DNA of 64,000 nucleotides from Rubrivivax sp. (GCA_020248945.1 JADCGQ010000012.1:87175-151174); one strand, 5' to 3'. Positions 1 to 10,662 are shown, numbered from the stretch's first letter. A program made the numbers and translations. The notes: generated by a model not told the origin, from the letters alone.

Positions 1-1013
1 TCACCTTCAGCGCCCTGGGCTACACCACGGCCGAAGCGGTGCTGCGCGATGCCGACACCGCCATGTACAAGGCCAAGGGCGCCGGCAAGGCGCGCTACGC
101 GCTCTTCGACGCCAGCCTGCACACCGAAGTGGCCGACAGGCTGCGGCTCGAGGGCGAGCTCCGCCATGCCATCGACGACGGCCGCCTGTCGGTGGCCTTC
201 CAGCCGGTGTACGAGCTGCCGCGGGCTGCCGCAGCCGGCTCAGGTGGGCCGGCAGATCCCGCGGCGCCACGCCTCGCGGGCTTCGAGGCCCTGGTGCGCT
301 GGAACCACCCGCAGGACGGCACCATCTCGCCCGGCCGCTTCCTGCCCATCGCCGAGGAAGCCGGGTTGATGGTGCGCGTGACCGACTTCGTGCTTCACTG
401 CGCCTGCCGCCAGCTCAAGGCCTGGCAAGAGGCCTCGCCGGCCCATGCCGCACTGACGATGAACGTCAACGTCTCGGGCCACGACATCGCCCACCCGGCG
501 CTGGTGGCGCGCGTGTCGCGGGCGCTGGTGGAATCGGGCGTGGCGCCGCAGCACCTGTGCATCGAGCTCACCGAGAACATCCTGATGTCGCGCGTGGAAG
601 GCGCGCTGGGCACACTGACCGAGCTCAAGAGGCTCGGCGTGCTGCTGGCCATCGACGACTTCGGCACCGGCTATTCGTCGCTGTCGCACCTGTCGACGCT
701 GCCGCTGGACTGCCTGAAGATCGACCGCAGCTTCGTGGCGCGCCTGAACGGCGGCAACGCCGAAGAGGCCGTGGTGCGCTCGATCGTGCTGCTCGGCAGC
801 AGCCTGGGCAAGGTCGTGGTGGCCGAAGGCATCGAGACCGAAGAGCAGTTGCACCGCCTGCGCCGGCTGGGCTGCCGCTATGGCCAGGGCTACCTGCTCG
901 GGCGGCCGATGAAGCCTCACGAAGTATCCTCCGTGCTGGCGGGCGACCTGGTGACCTCGGCGTTGCGCGCCGCCACGTCACCGATGCCATGGGCCAGCCC
1001 GACGATCCATTGA
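1..1013 (+). CDS. GGDEF-EAL cyclic-di-GMP protein, C-terminal part (truncated by window start)
   Basis: Frame open from window edge; end of a GGDEF domain (LRDADTAMYKAK) then EAL domain (GFEALVRW, DDFGTGYSSLS, LKIDRSFV, VAEGIET). Confidence 0.9.
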   Translation, partial: TFSALGYTTAEAVLRDADTAMYKAKGAGKARYALFDASLHTEVADRLRLEGELRHAIDDGRLSVAFQPVYELPRAAAAGSGGPADPAAPRLAGFEALVRWNHPQDGTISPGRFLPIAEEAGLMVRVTDFVLHCACRQLKAWQEASPAHAALTMNVNVSGHDIAHPALVARVSRALVESGVAPQHLCIELTENILMSRVEGALGTLTELKRLGVLLAIDDFGTGYSSLSHLSTLPLDCLKIDRSFVARLNGGNAEEAVVRSIVLLGSSLGKVVVAEGIETEEQLHRLRRLGCRYGQGYLLGRPMKPHEVSSVLAGDLVTSALRAATSPMPWASPTIH

Positions 1014-3598
1014 ACACCGCGGCCCTGCATCCATGGCGGCGCGTGCATGCGTCGCTGATGCCCGACTACAACCCGCACGCGACCGTGGCCTGGTGGCTGG
1101 GCCTGGTCGCTGGCATCGTGGCGCTGGCCTGGGCTGCCGCGCAGACGGCGCAGACGGGCTCCCTGGTGGCGCTGCAGGCCGCGCTGGCGCTGGTGGTGGC
1201 CGCGGCGCTCTATCCGGTGCGCGTGCCCGGCACACGTCACAGTTATGCAGCCGGCGACATCCTGATCTTTCTGGTCCTGCTGGCGCTGGGCCCGGCGCCG
1301 GCAGCGCTGGTGGCCGCGGGCGACGCCCTCGTGGGCTCGATGCGCACCTCCAAGCGCTGGACGAGCCGGCTCTTCAGCCCTGCCGCCGCGGCGCTGGCCA
1401 TGGCCGTGGCAGGCCTGGGGCTGCAGGCCGCGCTGGGTCTGGCCGCCGCGGGCGGGCACGACAGCGCTGCCACGCTGCTGGCGCTGACGATGGCGTGTTC
1501 GCTGGTGTACTTCGTGGTCAACGTCGCGCTGGTCACCGGCGTGTTGCAGCTCAAGCGCGGCGAGCCCTTCCTGCAACCGGGGGCACTGCTCGGCGGCTAC
1601 CGCTGGGTCGGGCTGGCGTATGCCGGCAGTGCCGCCGTGGGCACGCTGCTGTACCTGACCTGGCGCGATCACGGCGCCGGCACCCTGCTGGTGATGCTGC
1701 CGCTGCTGGCCCTGCTGCTGCTGACGCTGCACTTCTACTTTCGCCAGCAGGAAACCAACGAACGCCTGCTGGCCGCCAACGCCGAAGCCGCCGAGCGCGC
1801 GGCCGTCGGCGCCCAGCGCGAGGCCGAGGCGGCCCAGCTGCACCTGCGCGAGATGGAGCGCAGCGAGCGCCGTTTCCAGAGCGCCTTCACCCACGCCAGC
1901 ATCGGCATGGCGCTGCTCGGCTTCGACGGCCGCATCCAGCTGGCCAACCCGGCCCTGGCCGCCTTGGTGGGCCGCGACGCCGGCACGCTGACCGGGCGCC
2001 CCTTTGCCGAGCTCGTGAGCGCCGACGAGCGGGGCGACGTCGAGCGCGCACTGGGCCTCGTGCCCGGCAGCGAGTTCCAGTCGTTCGCGCGCGAGCTGCG
2101 CTGCCAGCACGCCAGCGGCGGCAGCGTGTGGCTGGCGCTGCATGCGAGCTTCTTCACCGAGCCCGGGGCCGACGAGCCCTGCCTCATCCTGCAGGCCCAG
2201 GACGTGAGCGCACGCCGCGCCGCCGAGGCCGGCCTGCAGCACCTGGCCTTTCACGATGCACTGACCGGGCTGCCGAACCGGCGCCGCTTCATGGAGTGCC
2301 TGGCCAGCGCCGTGACGCGCAGCCGCGGTGATGCGCGCCACGCCTGGGCCGTGATGTTCATCGACTTCGACCGCTTCAAGCTCGTCAACGACAGCCTAGG
2401 CCACAGTGCCGGCGACGAGCTGCTGCAGCAGCTGGCGCGGCGCGTGCAGGAGCGCATCCGGCCCTCCGACACCGTGGCGCGGCTGGGTGGCGACGAGTTC
2501 GCCATCCTGATCGAGAACCTCGAGCACGAGCGCGACGCGGTGCTGCTGGCCGATCGCCTGATGGATTCGCTGAAGACGCCGTTCCGCGTCGCGGGCCAGA
2601 CGGTGACGAGCAGCGCCAGCATCGGCATCACCTTCAGCGCCTTCGGCTACGACAGCGCCGACGCCGCGCTGCGTGACGCCGACACCGCGATGTACCGCGC
2701 CAAGGCCGAGGGCAAGGCGCGCTACGCCGTCTTCGACAGCGCCCTGCACACCGCGGTGTCGCAGCGGCTGCGGCTCGAAGGCGAGCTGCGCGAGGCCATC
2801 GCGGCCGAGCAGCTGACGGTGGTCTACCAGCCGCTGTTCAGGCTCGGCCCCGACCGCCGCGCGCACCAGCTTGTCGGCTTCGAGGCGCTGCTGCGCTGGC
2901 GCCAGAGCGACGGCTCGATGCGGCCGCCGGAGCAGTTCCTGCCGGTGGCCGAAGAGACCGGCCTGATGCCCGCCGTGACCGACTTCGTGCTGCACTGCGC
3001 CTGCCGCCAGCTGCGGCAGTGGCAGCGCTCGGCGCCCGATCTGGCCGATCTGGGGCTGAGCGTCAACCTCGGTGCGCAGGACCTGCGCCAGGGTGATCTG
3101 GTGGCGCGGGTGTCGCAGGCGCTGGTGGAGTCGGGCCTCAAGCCCGCGCACCTGACGCTCGAACTGACCGAAGGCATCCTGATGGACAAGCCCTTGCTGC
3201 CGGCCGCGCAGGCCCACGCCACGATGCAGGCGCTGCGCCTGCTGGGCGTGCAGCTGGCGGTCGATGACTTCGGCACCGGCTACTCCAGCTTGTCGCGGCT
3301 GTCGCAACTGCCGATCGACAGCCTCAAGATCGACCGCAGCTTCGTGCGCCAGCTGCAGGACAGCAGCGACGCCGCGCAGGCGGCCGCCGTGGTGGCGGCT
3401 ATCGTGCAACTGGGCAGCACGCTGCGCAAGGCGGTGGTGGCCGAAGGCATCGAGACGGCCGATCAGGTGGAGCAGCTGCGCGGCCTGGGCTGCGAGATGG
3501 GGCAGGGCTTCCATCTCGCGTCGCCGCTGGCCCCGGGGCGATGCCACCGACTGGCTGGCGGCGCGCCACCAGCCTTTGCACTGACAGAGACCCACTGA
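989..3598 (+). CDS. Multi-TM membrane sensor with PAS-GGDEF-EAL domains
   Basis: N-terminal hydrophobic helices, PAS-like region, RLGGDEFAILI, GFEALLRW; ATG at 989 overlaps the end of the upstream gene; longer ORF from 557 is out-of-frame read-through. Confidence 0.88.
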   Translation: MGQPDDPLNTAALHPWRRVHASLMPDYNPHATVAWWLGLVAGIVALAWAAAQTAQTGSLVALQAALALVVAAALYPVRVPGTRHSYAAGDILIFLVLLALGPAPAALVAAGDALVGSMRTSKRWTSRLFSPAAAALAMAVAGLGLQAALGLAAAGGHDSAATLLALTMACSLVYFVVNVALVTGVLQLKRGEPFLQPGALLGGYRWVGLAYAGSAAVGTLLYLTWRDHGAGTLLVMLPLLALLLLTLHFYFRQQETNERLLAANAEAAERAAVGAQREAEAAQLHLREMERSERRFQSAFTHASIGMALLGFDGRIQLANPALAALVGRDAGTLTGRPFAELVSADERGDVERALGLVPGSEFQSFARELRCQHASGGSVWLALHASFFTEPGADEPCLILQAQDVSARRAAEAGLQHLAFHDALTGLPNRRRFMECLASAVTRSRGDARHAWAVMFIDFDRFKLVNDSLGHSAGDELLQQLARRVQERIRPSDTVARLGGDEFAILIENLEHERDAVLLADRLMDSLKTPFRVAGQTVTSSASIGITFSAFGYDSADAALRDADTAMYRAKAEGKARYAVFDSALHTAVSQRLRLEGELREAIAAEQLTVVYQPLFRLGPDRRAHQLVGFEALLRWRQSDGSMRPPEQFLPVAEETGLMPAVTDFVLHCACRQLRQWQRSAPDLADLGLSVNLGAQDLRQGDLVARVSQALVESGLKPAHLTLELTEGILMDKPLLPAAQAHATMQALRLLGVQLAVDDFGTGYSSLSRLSQLPIDSLKIDRSFVRQLQDSSDAAQAAAVVAAIVQLGSTLRKAVVAEGIETADQVEQLRGLGCEMGQGFHLASPLAPGRCHRLAGGAPPAFALTETH

Positions 3599-3614
3599 AG
3601 CGCACCCATCCGGC

Positions 3615-4571
3615 TCAGCGCCGGGCGTGGTTCATCACCGCCATCCCGGCCACGGCAAGCGCACCGCCGAGCAGCAGCGAAGGCTCCAGCGGCTCGCCCA
3701 GCAGCAGGGTCGACGTGGCCACGCCGAACACCGGCACGAGGCTGATGTAGGCGGCGGCCCCGCCGGCGCCGAGTGCCGCCACGCCGTCGAAGTACCACGC
3801 ATAGGCCAGGACCGTGGCGCCCGCCGCCATGAACAGCATCGCCGCCCACACCAGCGGCGGTGCGGCCAGCGGCGTGGCCATCTGCGCCGGGCCCTCCAGC
3901 AGCAGCGCTGCGGCAAACAGCAGCAGCGTGCCCGAGGTGGCGGTGGTGGTGATGGTCGTGAGCGTGTCGACGCCGGCCAGCAGCCGCCGTCCCATCAGCG
4001 TGTAGGCCACCCAGCAGGCCACGCAGCCCAGCAGCATCAACTCGCCCACGCCGAGGGCGCCGGCGAACAGGCGCCACGGCTCGCCCTGGGTCAGCACGAT
4101 GCTCGCGCCGAACGCCGCCAGCGCCATGCCGATACCGATGCGGGCGTTGAGCTTCTCGCGGAACAGCCAGGCCGCGATCAGCGTCGTGACCACCGGGTTC
4201 ACGGTGACGATGAGCGCGGCGCGGCTGGCCGGCACCTGCTGCAGGCCCAGCATGAAGAAGGCGGTGTAGCCGAACACGCCCACGGCGCCGGCCGCCGCGA
4301 GCCCCAGCGCCTGGCGGCGCGACAAGGCCCACAGAGGGGCCAGACCGCGCCCGGCCAGGCGCCACCACAACGCGAACAGCGCCATCGCGACGGCGAAGCG
4401 CCAGGCGCCGCCCGTCAGCGGCGGCAGGGCTTGCGCGAGCATGCGCCCGGCGGGCCACGAGGCCCCCCAGAGCACGGCCATGCCGATGAGCTTGAGGTGC
4501 ACGCCGGCCGAGCCGGCGCGCTGCAGCGCGGACAGCGGACTCAGCGGATCAGCAGCACCGGCGTGCCGCAC
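3615..4571 (-). CDS. EamA/DMT-family transporter
   Basis: 318 aa, about 10 hydrophobic segments, EamA-like repeats (LWGASWPAGR; SRAALIVTVNPVVTTLIAAWLFREKL). Confidence 0.85.
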   Translation of the reverse strand: MRHAGAADPLSPLSALQRAGSAGVHLKLIGMAVLWGASWPAGRMLAQALPPLTGGAWRFAVAMALFALWWRLAGRGLAPLWALSRRQALGLAAAGAVGVFGYTAFFMLGLQQVPASRAALIVTVNPVVTTLIAAWLFREKLNARIGIGMALAAFGASIVLTQGEPWRLFAGALGVGELMLLGCVACWVAYTLMGRRLLAGVDTLTTITTTATSGTLLLFAAALLLEGPAQMATPLAAPPLVWAAMLFMAAGATVLAYAWYFDGVAALGAGGAAAYISLVPVFGVATSTLLLGEPLEPSLLLGGALAVAGMAVMNHARR

Positions 4572-4963
4572 TGCGCCAGCACCTTGGTGGCCACCGAGCC
4601 GAGCACCAGGTTGCTCAGCGAGCCGTGGCCGTGCGAGCCCATGATGACGAGGTCGAACTTGCCCTTGGTGGCGGTGTCGGAGATGGTCTCGGCCGCGTGC
4701 CCGACCTTGCCCACGTACTCGGCCTTGATGCCCTGCTTGGAGAAGAAGCTGCGGATGGGCTTGAACACCTTCTCGGCGCTTTCGTCGTAGTAGCCCTTCA
4801 GCGTGGCCTTGTCGATCACGGCCGCCGCACGCGGCGGCACGGCCGGCACGGCGCTGATCACGGTGTAGTCGTGCTTGCCACCGAGCCAGTCGTCGTGGGC
4901 TGCGAGGTAGGCCAGCATGCGCTTGGTGAACGAACTGCCATCGACGGCGACGAGGATCTTCAT
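4541..4963 (-). CDS. Universal stress protein (UspA family)
   Basis: MKILVAVDGSSFTKR..., GxxGxG(9)S-like motif VIMGSHGHGSLSNLVLGSVATKVL; internal ATG chosen. Confidence 0.88.
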   Translation of the reverse strand: MKILVAVDGSSFTKRMLAYLAAHDDWLGGKHDYTVISAVPAVPPRAAAVIDKATLKGYYDESAEKVFKPIRSFFSKQGIKAEYVGKVGHAAETISDTATKGKFDLVIMGSHGHGSLSNLVLGSVATKVLAQCGTPVLLIR

Positions 4964-5048
4964 GGTCTTGTGCTCCTGAGCTTGGGACTGCAAGGTTTTT
5001 GGAACTTCGAGTGTCGCATCGCCCATGGGCGTGCCGACTTGACCCGGC

Positions 5049-5819
5049 TCAGACTGTGAGTGTTCTCAGCGGCTCGTAGCCTTCGTGTTCGCCCTTCTTG
5101 GCCAGGCCGCGCGCCTGGCTCACCACGCGCGCCGGTGCGCGGCCGGCGCGGGGCAGCGTGTAGTCGTGGCGGCAGTGCAGGTGGCCGTGCAGCCAGAGGT
5201 CGGCGCGCACGATGAGGTCGTCGTCGGCGTTGCAGAAGCTGGCGGTGCCGGGCTGCGGGCCGTAGCGCGGATCGGCGCTCTTTATGCTCGGCGCGAAGTG
5301 CGTCACCACCACCGTGGCGTCGGCGGCCGAGGGCATCGACAGGCTGCGCTCGAGCCAGTCGCGGCAGGCCTGGCCTTCTTCGCGCACGGCGGCGGCGTCG
5401 AAATCGCGGCCGTGGCGCGTGGCCTTCATCACGCGCTGGAAGTAGGCCGCCGCGCGCTCGGCGCGTTCGCGGCCGGCGGCGCCGAAGAGGCCGAAGTCGC
5501 TCCAGCGCGTGGTGCCCAGAAAGCGCACGCGGCGGCCGTCGGCGGCGGTGTGCAGGTGGCTCTGGCGCTCGAGGTAGATGAAGCCGAGGCCTTCGAGGTA
5601 GCGGCGCAGGTCGGTGGCGGCCTCGTCGACGTCGCGGCCGTCGAACTCGTGGTTGCCCGCGACCACGATCACCGGCACCGGCCAGCCGCGGAAACGTTCG
5701 TAGCCCCGCCAGCCGCTGTCGATGTCGCCAGCCAGCACCAGCAGCTCGGCGCCGGGGGCGGGTTCGGGGTCGAAGGACTCGGTCTCGAGGTGGAGATCGG
5801 ACAGCAGCTGCAGTTTCAC
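5049..5819 (-). CDS. Metallophosphoesterase (calcineurin-like)
   Basis: LQLLSDLHLE, LAGDID, VAGNHEF, LHGHLH motifs. Confidence 0.88.
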   Translation of the reverse strand: MKLQLLSDLHLETESFDPEPAPGAELLVLAGDIDSGWRGYERFRGWPVPVIVVAGNHEFDGRDVDEAATDLRRYLEGLGFIYLERQSHLHTAADGRRVRFLGTTRWSDFGLFGAAGRERAERAAAYFQRVMKATRHGRDFDAAAVREEGQACRDWLERSLSMPSAADATVVVTHFAPSIKSADPRYGPQPGTASFCNADDDLIVRADLWLHGHLHCRHDYTLPRAGRAPARVVSQARGLAKKGEHEGYEPLRTLTV

Positions 5820-6952
5820 GCGGGTGATGCTGCCACGGTGGCCGCGCCTGTGCCGGCGGCGGGCCCCTGCCAGTGCACCCAGGCGCCGTGCGGGTGGGCC
5901 TCGGCCAGCAGCGCATCAACGCCGCCGGGCCAGAGGGTGCAGCGCAGCGCCACGCGCAGGTCGGGCCGCGGCGGCTCGAAGCGCAGCCAGGCCAGCGGTG
6001 ACGCGGCGGTGGCCTGCGCAGCGGCCGCGTGCATCCGCGCGGTGATGGCCTCCTGCTCTTCAGCCGCGATGTACTGCCACACCACCGAGTGCATCAGCAC
6101 GAAGGCCTCGCCGGCGTGGCGGGCGGCCAGTTGTTCGCGCACGAAGTCGACGGCTTGCCGCGCCTGCACGGCCCCGCTGCGGCTGCGGCCGCTTTGGCCG
6201 CTGCGCAAGGGCCGCACCACCGCGATGGCCGCGCGCAGGCGGGCCAGGCGTTCGCGCTGGTCGGCCCAGACGAAGGACGCCAGGCGCAGGTCTTCGCCGG
6301 GCAGCGACAGGTCCAGCGGCGCGGCGTCGCAGCCCGCGCGGCGGGCGATGGCCAGCGGCGCATCGGTCGGCGGTGGCGGGCCGCGCCAGTCGGGGCGCAG
6401 CGTGAGTGCCGCGGCGGCGTCGCCCCAGGCCCAGGTGCCACCGTCAGGGCTGCCTGCTTCGTGCCGGTAGTGGTCGCACCACAGGTTGAGGCCGGCCGAC
6501 GAGCCGATCTCGGCCAGGTGGAGCGGCCGCCGCAGCGTGGCCGCCACGTGCAGCAGGCCCGGCAGCAGCGCGGCGCTGCGCATCACCTCATTGGTTTGCG
6601 GCGGGCGCGACAGTGCGGCCCGCAGGTGGGGCTGCTCGCGTTGCCAGGCCAGCGCGATGGCCGCGGTGAGCGTGGCGTCGTCGGCGGTGTCCGCCGCCGG
6701 CGGCCACAGCTCGGCCCAGGGTTTGCGCCCCAGCAGCGCCAGGTGATGCAGCCCGCCCAGCCAGCGCAGTGACACCGCCGCGGCGAGCGGGTCGCGGTCG
6801 ACCGTGGCCAGCGCCGCCAGCGCCTCGGGTTCGGTGTCGAGCCAGCGCCGGCTGAGCGCCAGCACCCGCGCTGAAAACGGCGACGCGCCGGCTTCGCACC
6901 ACCCGACCTGTCGGTCGAAGGCGTCCAGCAGGTGCGCCGCGGGGCTGCTCAA
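5816..6952 (-). CDS. DUF2332 family protein
   Basis: 378 aa, EIGSSAGLNLWCDHY and LMHSVVWQY features of the family; overlaps downstream metallophosphoesterase by 4 nt. Confidence 0.7.
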   Translation of the reverse strand: MSSPAAHLLDAFDRQVGWCEAGASPFSARVLALSRRWLDTEPEALAALATVDRDPLAAAVSLRWLGGLHHLALLGRKPWAELWPPAADTADDATLTAAIALAWQREQPHLRAALSRPPQTNEVMRSAALLPGLLHVAATLRRPLHLAEIGSSAGLNLWCDHYRHEAGSPDGGTWAWGDAAAALTLRPDWRGPPPPTDAPLAIARRAGCDAAPLDLSLPGEDLRLASFVWADQRERLARLRAAIAVVRPLRSGQSGRSRSGAVQARQAVDFVREQLAARHAGEAFVLMHSVVWQYIAAEEQEAITARMHAAAAQATAASPLAWLRFEPPRPDLRVALRCTLWPGGVDALLAEAHPHGAWVHWQGPAAGTGAATVAASPA

Positions 6953-6955
6953 GGA

Positions 6956-8863
6956 TCAGAGCTTCTCGAGGCGCGCCTCGATCTGCGCCTTGGTGGCCGG
7001 CAGCGCGGCCGGCAGCTTGCTCTCGAGCTGCTTGAACAGCTCGGTGTGCAGCGTCAGCTCCTGCTGCCATGCGGCCTTGTCGATGCCGATGACGCTGGCG
7101 TACTGCTCGCGGCTGAAGGCCAGGCCGTCCCAACGCAGGTCTTCATAGCGCGGGCTGACGCCGAACACGTTGTCGGCACCCTCGGCCTTGCCTTCGGCGC
7201 GGCCCACCATCCACTCCAGCACGCGCATGTTCTCGCCATAGCCCGGCCAGACGAACTTGCCGTCGGCGCCCTTGCGGAACCAGTTGACGCAGTAGATCTT
7301 CGGCAGCTTGGCACCCGTCCTTCCCGACTCAGCCGCCAGCTTCTCGCCCATGGCCAGCCAGTGCTGCACGTAGTCGGCCATGTGGTAGCCCACGAAGGGC
7401 AGCATCGCGAACGGGTCGCGGCGCACGGCGCCGTTGCCGCCGGCCATGGCGGCCGTCGTCTCGCTGCCCATCGTGGCGGCCATGTACACGCCCTCGACCC
7501 AGGTGCGCGCCTCGGTCACCAGCGGCACGGTGGTGCTGCGGCGGCCGCCGAAGATGAAGGCGTCGATCGCCACGCCGGCCGGGTTGTCCCACTCGGGGTC
7601 GAGCACCGGGTTGGCGGTGGCGGCCACGGTGAAGCGGGCGTTGGGGTGCGCCGCCTTGGCACCGGTTTCCTTGGCGATGGCCGGCGTCCAGTCGCGGCCC
7701 TGCCAGTCGATCAGGTGCGCCGGGGGGGTGTCGGTCATGCCTTCCCACCACACGTCGCCGTCGTCGGTGAGCGCCACGTTCGTGAAGACCGTGTCGGTCT
7801 TCAGCGAGGCCATGCAGTTGGGGTTGGTGTGGTCGTTGGTGCCGGGCGCCACGCCGAAGTAGCCCGCCTCGGGGTTGATGGCGTACAGGCGCCCGTCGGC
7901 ATGCGGCTTGATCCAGGCGATGTCGTCGCCGATGGTCGTGACTTTCCAGCCCTCGTAGCCGGCCGGCGGCACGAGCATGCTGAAGTTGGTCTTGCCGCAG
8001 GCGCTGGGGAAGGCCGCGGCCACGTGGTACTTCTGGCCCGCCGGCGTGGTGACGCCGAGGATCAGCATGTGCTCGGCCAGCCAGCCCTGGGCGCGGCCCA
8101 TGGTGCTGGCAATGCGCAGCGCGAAGCACTTCTTGCCCAGCAGCGCGTTGCCGCCGTAGCCCGAGCCGTAGCTCCAGATCTCGCGCGTCTCGGGGTAGTG
8201 GACGATGTACTTGGTGGGGTTGCAGGGCCAGGGCACGTCCTTCTGCCCCGCCGCGAGCGGCGCGCCCACGGTGTGCACGCAGGGCACGAACTCGCCGTCG
8301 TCGCCCAGCACATCGAGCGCGCCGCGGCCCATGCGCGTCATCGTGCGCATGCTCACCGCCACGTAGGGGCTGTCGGTCAGCTCAACGCCGATGTGCGCGA
8401 TGTGGCTGCCCAGCGGGCCCATGCTGAAGGGCACGACGTACATCGTGCGGCCGCGCATGCTGCCCTTGAACAGCGCCGGGGTGCCGTCGGCGAGGCCGGT
8501 CTGCAAGAGGGCCCGCATCTCGGCCGGCGCCATCCAGTTGTTGGTTGGGCCGGCGTCGTCCTTGTGCTGGCTGCAGATGTAGGTGCGGTCTTCGACGCGG
8601 GCCACATCAGACGCATCGGAGCGCGCCAGGAAGCTGCGCGGGCGCTTCACCGGGTCGAGTTTCATCAGGGTACCGGCGGCCACCAGCTGCTCGGTCAGGC
8701 GCTGGTACTCCTCGGCGCTGCCATCGCACCAGTGCACGCTGTCGCACTCGGTCAGCGCGGCGATCTGCGCCACCCAATCGACCAAGCGGGCGTGCTTGAC
8801 GTGGGCGGGCACGTTCAGGCGCAGCCCTTCCATCACGGGACGGTTCATGTCGGATCCAATCAT
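6956..8863 (-). CDS. pckG: Phosphoenolpyruvate carboxykinase (GTP)
   Basis: [13 protein letters not shown] kinase motif, [39 protein letters not shown]; start may be the internal ATG of MNRPVMEG. Confidence 0.97.
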   Translation of the reverse strand: MIGSDMNRPVMEGLRLNVPAHVKHARLVDWVAQIAALTECDSVHWCDGSAEEYQRLTEQLVAAGTLMKLDPVKRPRSFLARSDASDVARVEDRTYICSQHKDDAGPTNNWMAPAEMRALLQTGLADGTPALFKGSMRGRTMYVVPFSMGPLGSHIAHIGVELTDSPYVAVSMRTMTRMGRGALDVLGDDGEFVPCVHTVGAPLAAGQKDVPWPCNPTKYIVHYPETREIWSYGSGYGGNALLGKKCFALRIASTMGRAQGWLAEHMLILGVTTPAGQKYHVAAAFPSACGKTNFSMLVPPAGYEGWKVTTIGDDIAWIKPHADGRLYAINPEAGYFGVAPGTNDHTNPNCMASLKTDTVFTNVALTDDGDVWWEGMTDTPPAHLIDWQGRDWTPAIAKETGAKAAHPNARFTVAATANPVLDPEWDNPAGVAIDAFIFGGRRSTTVPLVTEARTWVEGVYMAATMGSETTAAMAGGNGAVRRDPFAMLPFVGYHMADYVQHWLAMGEKLAAESGRTGAKLPKIYCVNWFRKGADGKFVWPGYGENMRVLEWMVGRAEGKAEGADNVFGVSPRYEDLRWDGLAFSREQYASVIGIDKAAWQQELTLHTELFKQLESKLPAALPATKAQIEARLEKL

Positions 8864-9085
8864 GGTGAAGTGAAGAAGCGAGGAGGCGGAATCGGGCGAG
8901 CGTCGCGCGCGGTGCTGGCCCGATGCCGCCGCGCAGGGCCGGACGGCTGCAGCACGGAGGGGGACGCGATTGTCGGACCTCTGTAATCAGCCCGTAACCA
9001 CCTGGGGCTGGGGTCTCATGCAAGATCTGCATGAACCGATGCAAGATGCCACCTGGGGGCTGGCGCCGCCCGGGCGCGGTGCCCA

Positions 9086-10600
9086 CTAGCGCACGGTCTT
9101 GACGATCGCACCCACCGCCGGCTCGGCGTCGGCCGAGGTGATGCCGTACACGCCGTTGATCAAGCGGATCGTCGCCTCGGCGTCCTCGAGCAGCGGCGAG
9201 GCCTTGGCCAGCGCGGCAAAACCGCCCACGGGCATGGGCGCGCTGCCGAGGCGCCATTCGCGCGCCGCCCGCCTGTCGGCGGCGGTGATGGCGCGAAAGC
9301 TCTGCTCGGCCGTCTGCATGACGGCCATCGCGCGCTGCAGCGCTTCGTCGTCGCGCGCCGTGTAGTCGATCAGGTAGAGCCGCTGGCCCGGCCCCGTGAC
9401 GATGGTCGAGCGCAGCGGCAGGCGCACGTCGCCGCGCAGCCGGCTGCCGACGAAGTGGGTGCCCACGAAGGCCCCGACACGGCGCGCGGCGCTGCGGCCC
9501 TCGGTCGGCGCGAGCAGGTTCTCGATCACCTGCGCGTGGGTTCTGCCGGCCAGCTTGGGCAGCAGGCGCACCGTGAGCGTGGCGTCGCCCTGCGGCGTGT
9601 GCAGGGCCACGGCGCTGCCTTCGACGTCGACCTCCCAGTCCGGCGGCGCCGTGATGGCGTAGCCGGCACGGGGGTGCACGAAGAGGCGGTCGCGGACGAG
9701 GCCCTTCTCGGCGCTGTCGCCCCAGACGAGGCCGTCCATGCGCTGCAGGAAGCGCTGGCGGCCGTCGTTGCTGACATGGCGGGCGATGGCCGTGAAGCGC
9801 GCCGCCTCGCGCAGGCGCTGGTCGGTGCCGGGGTGGCTGGACAGCCAGTCCGAGCCTGGCGCGTCGCGCTGGTTCTCGCGTGCGCGGTCGGCATGGAAGC
9901 GCTCGATCATCTGCAGCATCTGCAGCACGCCGACCATCTCGCGCGCGTCGTAGCCGGCGCGGGCGAGGTAGTCGGCGCCGATGCGGTCGGCCTCGAGTTC
10001 CTGGTCGCGGTTGTAGGTGGCGATCATGCCGGCCGCCAAGCTCAGGCCCAGCCGCTTCATGCGCCGTGCGGCGCCGCGCAGCCCGGTGCGCTCGAGGAAC
10101 TGGCCGACGTTGATGGCCGCCGCCACGCCCAGGTTCGCAAAGGCCGCCTCGTTGGCTCGGTGGGCGCCGTGGCGGGCGGTGACGTGGGCAATTTCGTGGC
10201 CCAGCACGGCGGCCAGCTCGGCCTCGTTCTGCAGATGGCCGAGCATGCCGCGCGTCACGAACACCATGCCACCGGGCAGCGCGAAGGCGTTGCTGATGTC
10301 GGTGTCGAGGATGGTGAAGCTCCATGGCAGCTCCGGCCGGTGCGACAGCCGTGCCACCTTCAGGCCGATCTCGGTGACGTAGGCCTGGATCGGCGCGTGC
10401 TGGTAGAGCCCGTGTTCGTCGATCAGCGCCTCGCGCGCTTCTGCCGCCTGTTCGGCCAGCTGCGCCTCGGTCAGCGTGCTCACCTCGGTGCGCTCGGTCA
10501 CCGGGTTGAAGATGGTGTGGCTGGCACAGCCGCCCAGCGTGAGCGTGGCCAGCAGCACCAGCGCGGTGGCCAGGCGACGGAAGGCGGCGACGGCGGGCAT
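9086..10600 (-). CDS. M48 family metalloprotease, putative lipoprotein (BepA-like)
   Basis: LTLGGCASH lipobox-like N terminus, HEIAHVTARHG zinc site, ELEADRIGADYLARAGYD. Confidence 0.88.
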   Translation of the reverse strand: MPAVAAFRRLATALVLLATLTLGGCASHTIFNPVTERTEVSTLTEAQLAEQAAEAREALIDEHGLYQHAPIQAYVTEIGLKVARLSHRPELPWSFTILDTDISNAFALPGGMVFVTRGMLGHLQNEAELAAVLGHEIAHVTARHGAHRANEAAFANLGVAAAINVGQFLERTGLRGAARRMKRLGLSLAAGMIATYNRDQELEADRIGADYLARAGYDAREMVGVLQMLQMIERFHADRARENQRDAPGSDWLSSHPGTDQRLREAARFTAIARHVSNDGRQRFLQRMDGLVWGDSAEKGLVRDRLFVHPRAGYAITAPPDWEVDVEGSAVALHTPQGDATLTVRLLPKLAGRTHAQVIENLLAPTEGRSAARRVGAFVGTHFVGSRLRGDVRLPLRSTIVTGPGQRLYLIDYTARDDEALQRAMAVMQTAEQSFRAITAADRRAAREWRLGSAPMPVGGFAALAKASPLLEDAEATIRLINGVYGITSADAEPAVGAIVKTVR

Positions 10601-10662
10601 GGCCGCAAGGGTAGCGCAGCCCGTCCACTTACGATCGCGGCCCCCCGACTCGAGCGAGCACC

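Noticed and set aside
557-988. N-terminal extension of the 1013-aa GGDEF-EAL ORF
   Set aside because: Out-of-frame read of the upstream EAL gene; start placed at ATG 989. Same logic trims ORFs starting at 17765, 43655, 31311 and 30556
3627-4790. 387-aa plus-strand ORF and many similar long ORFs antisense to real genes (e.g. 6932-8986, 21410-23020, 23442-25916, 38022-40757, 60043-63012)
   Set aside because: Compositional shadows in high-GC DNA: low-complexity His/Arg/Gly/Ala-rich translations opposite well-supported conserved genes
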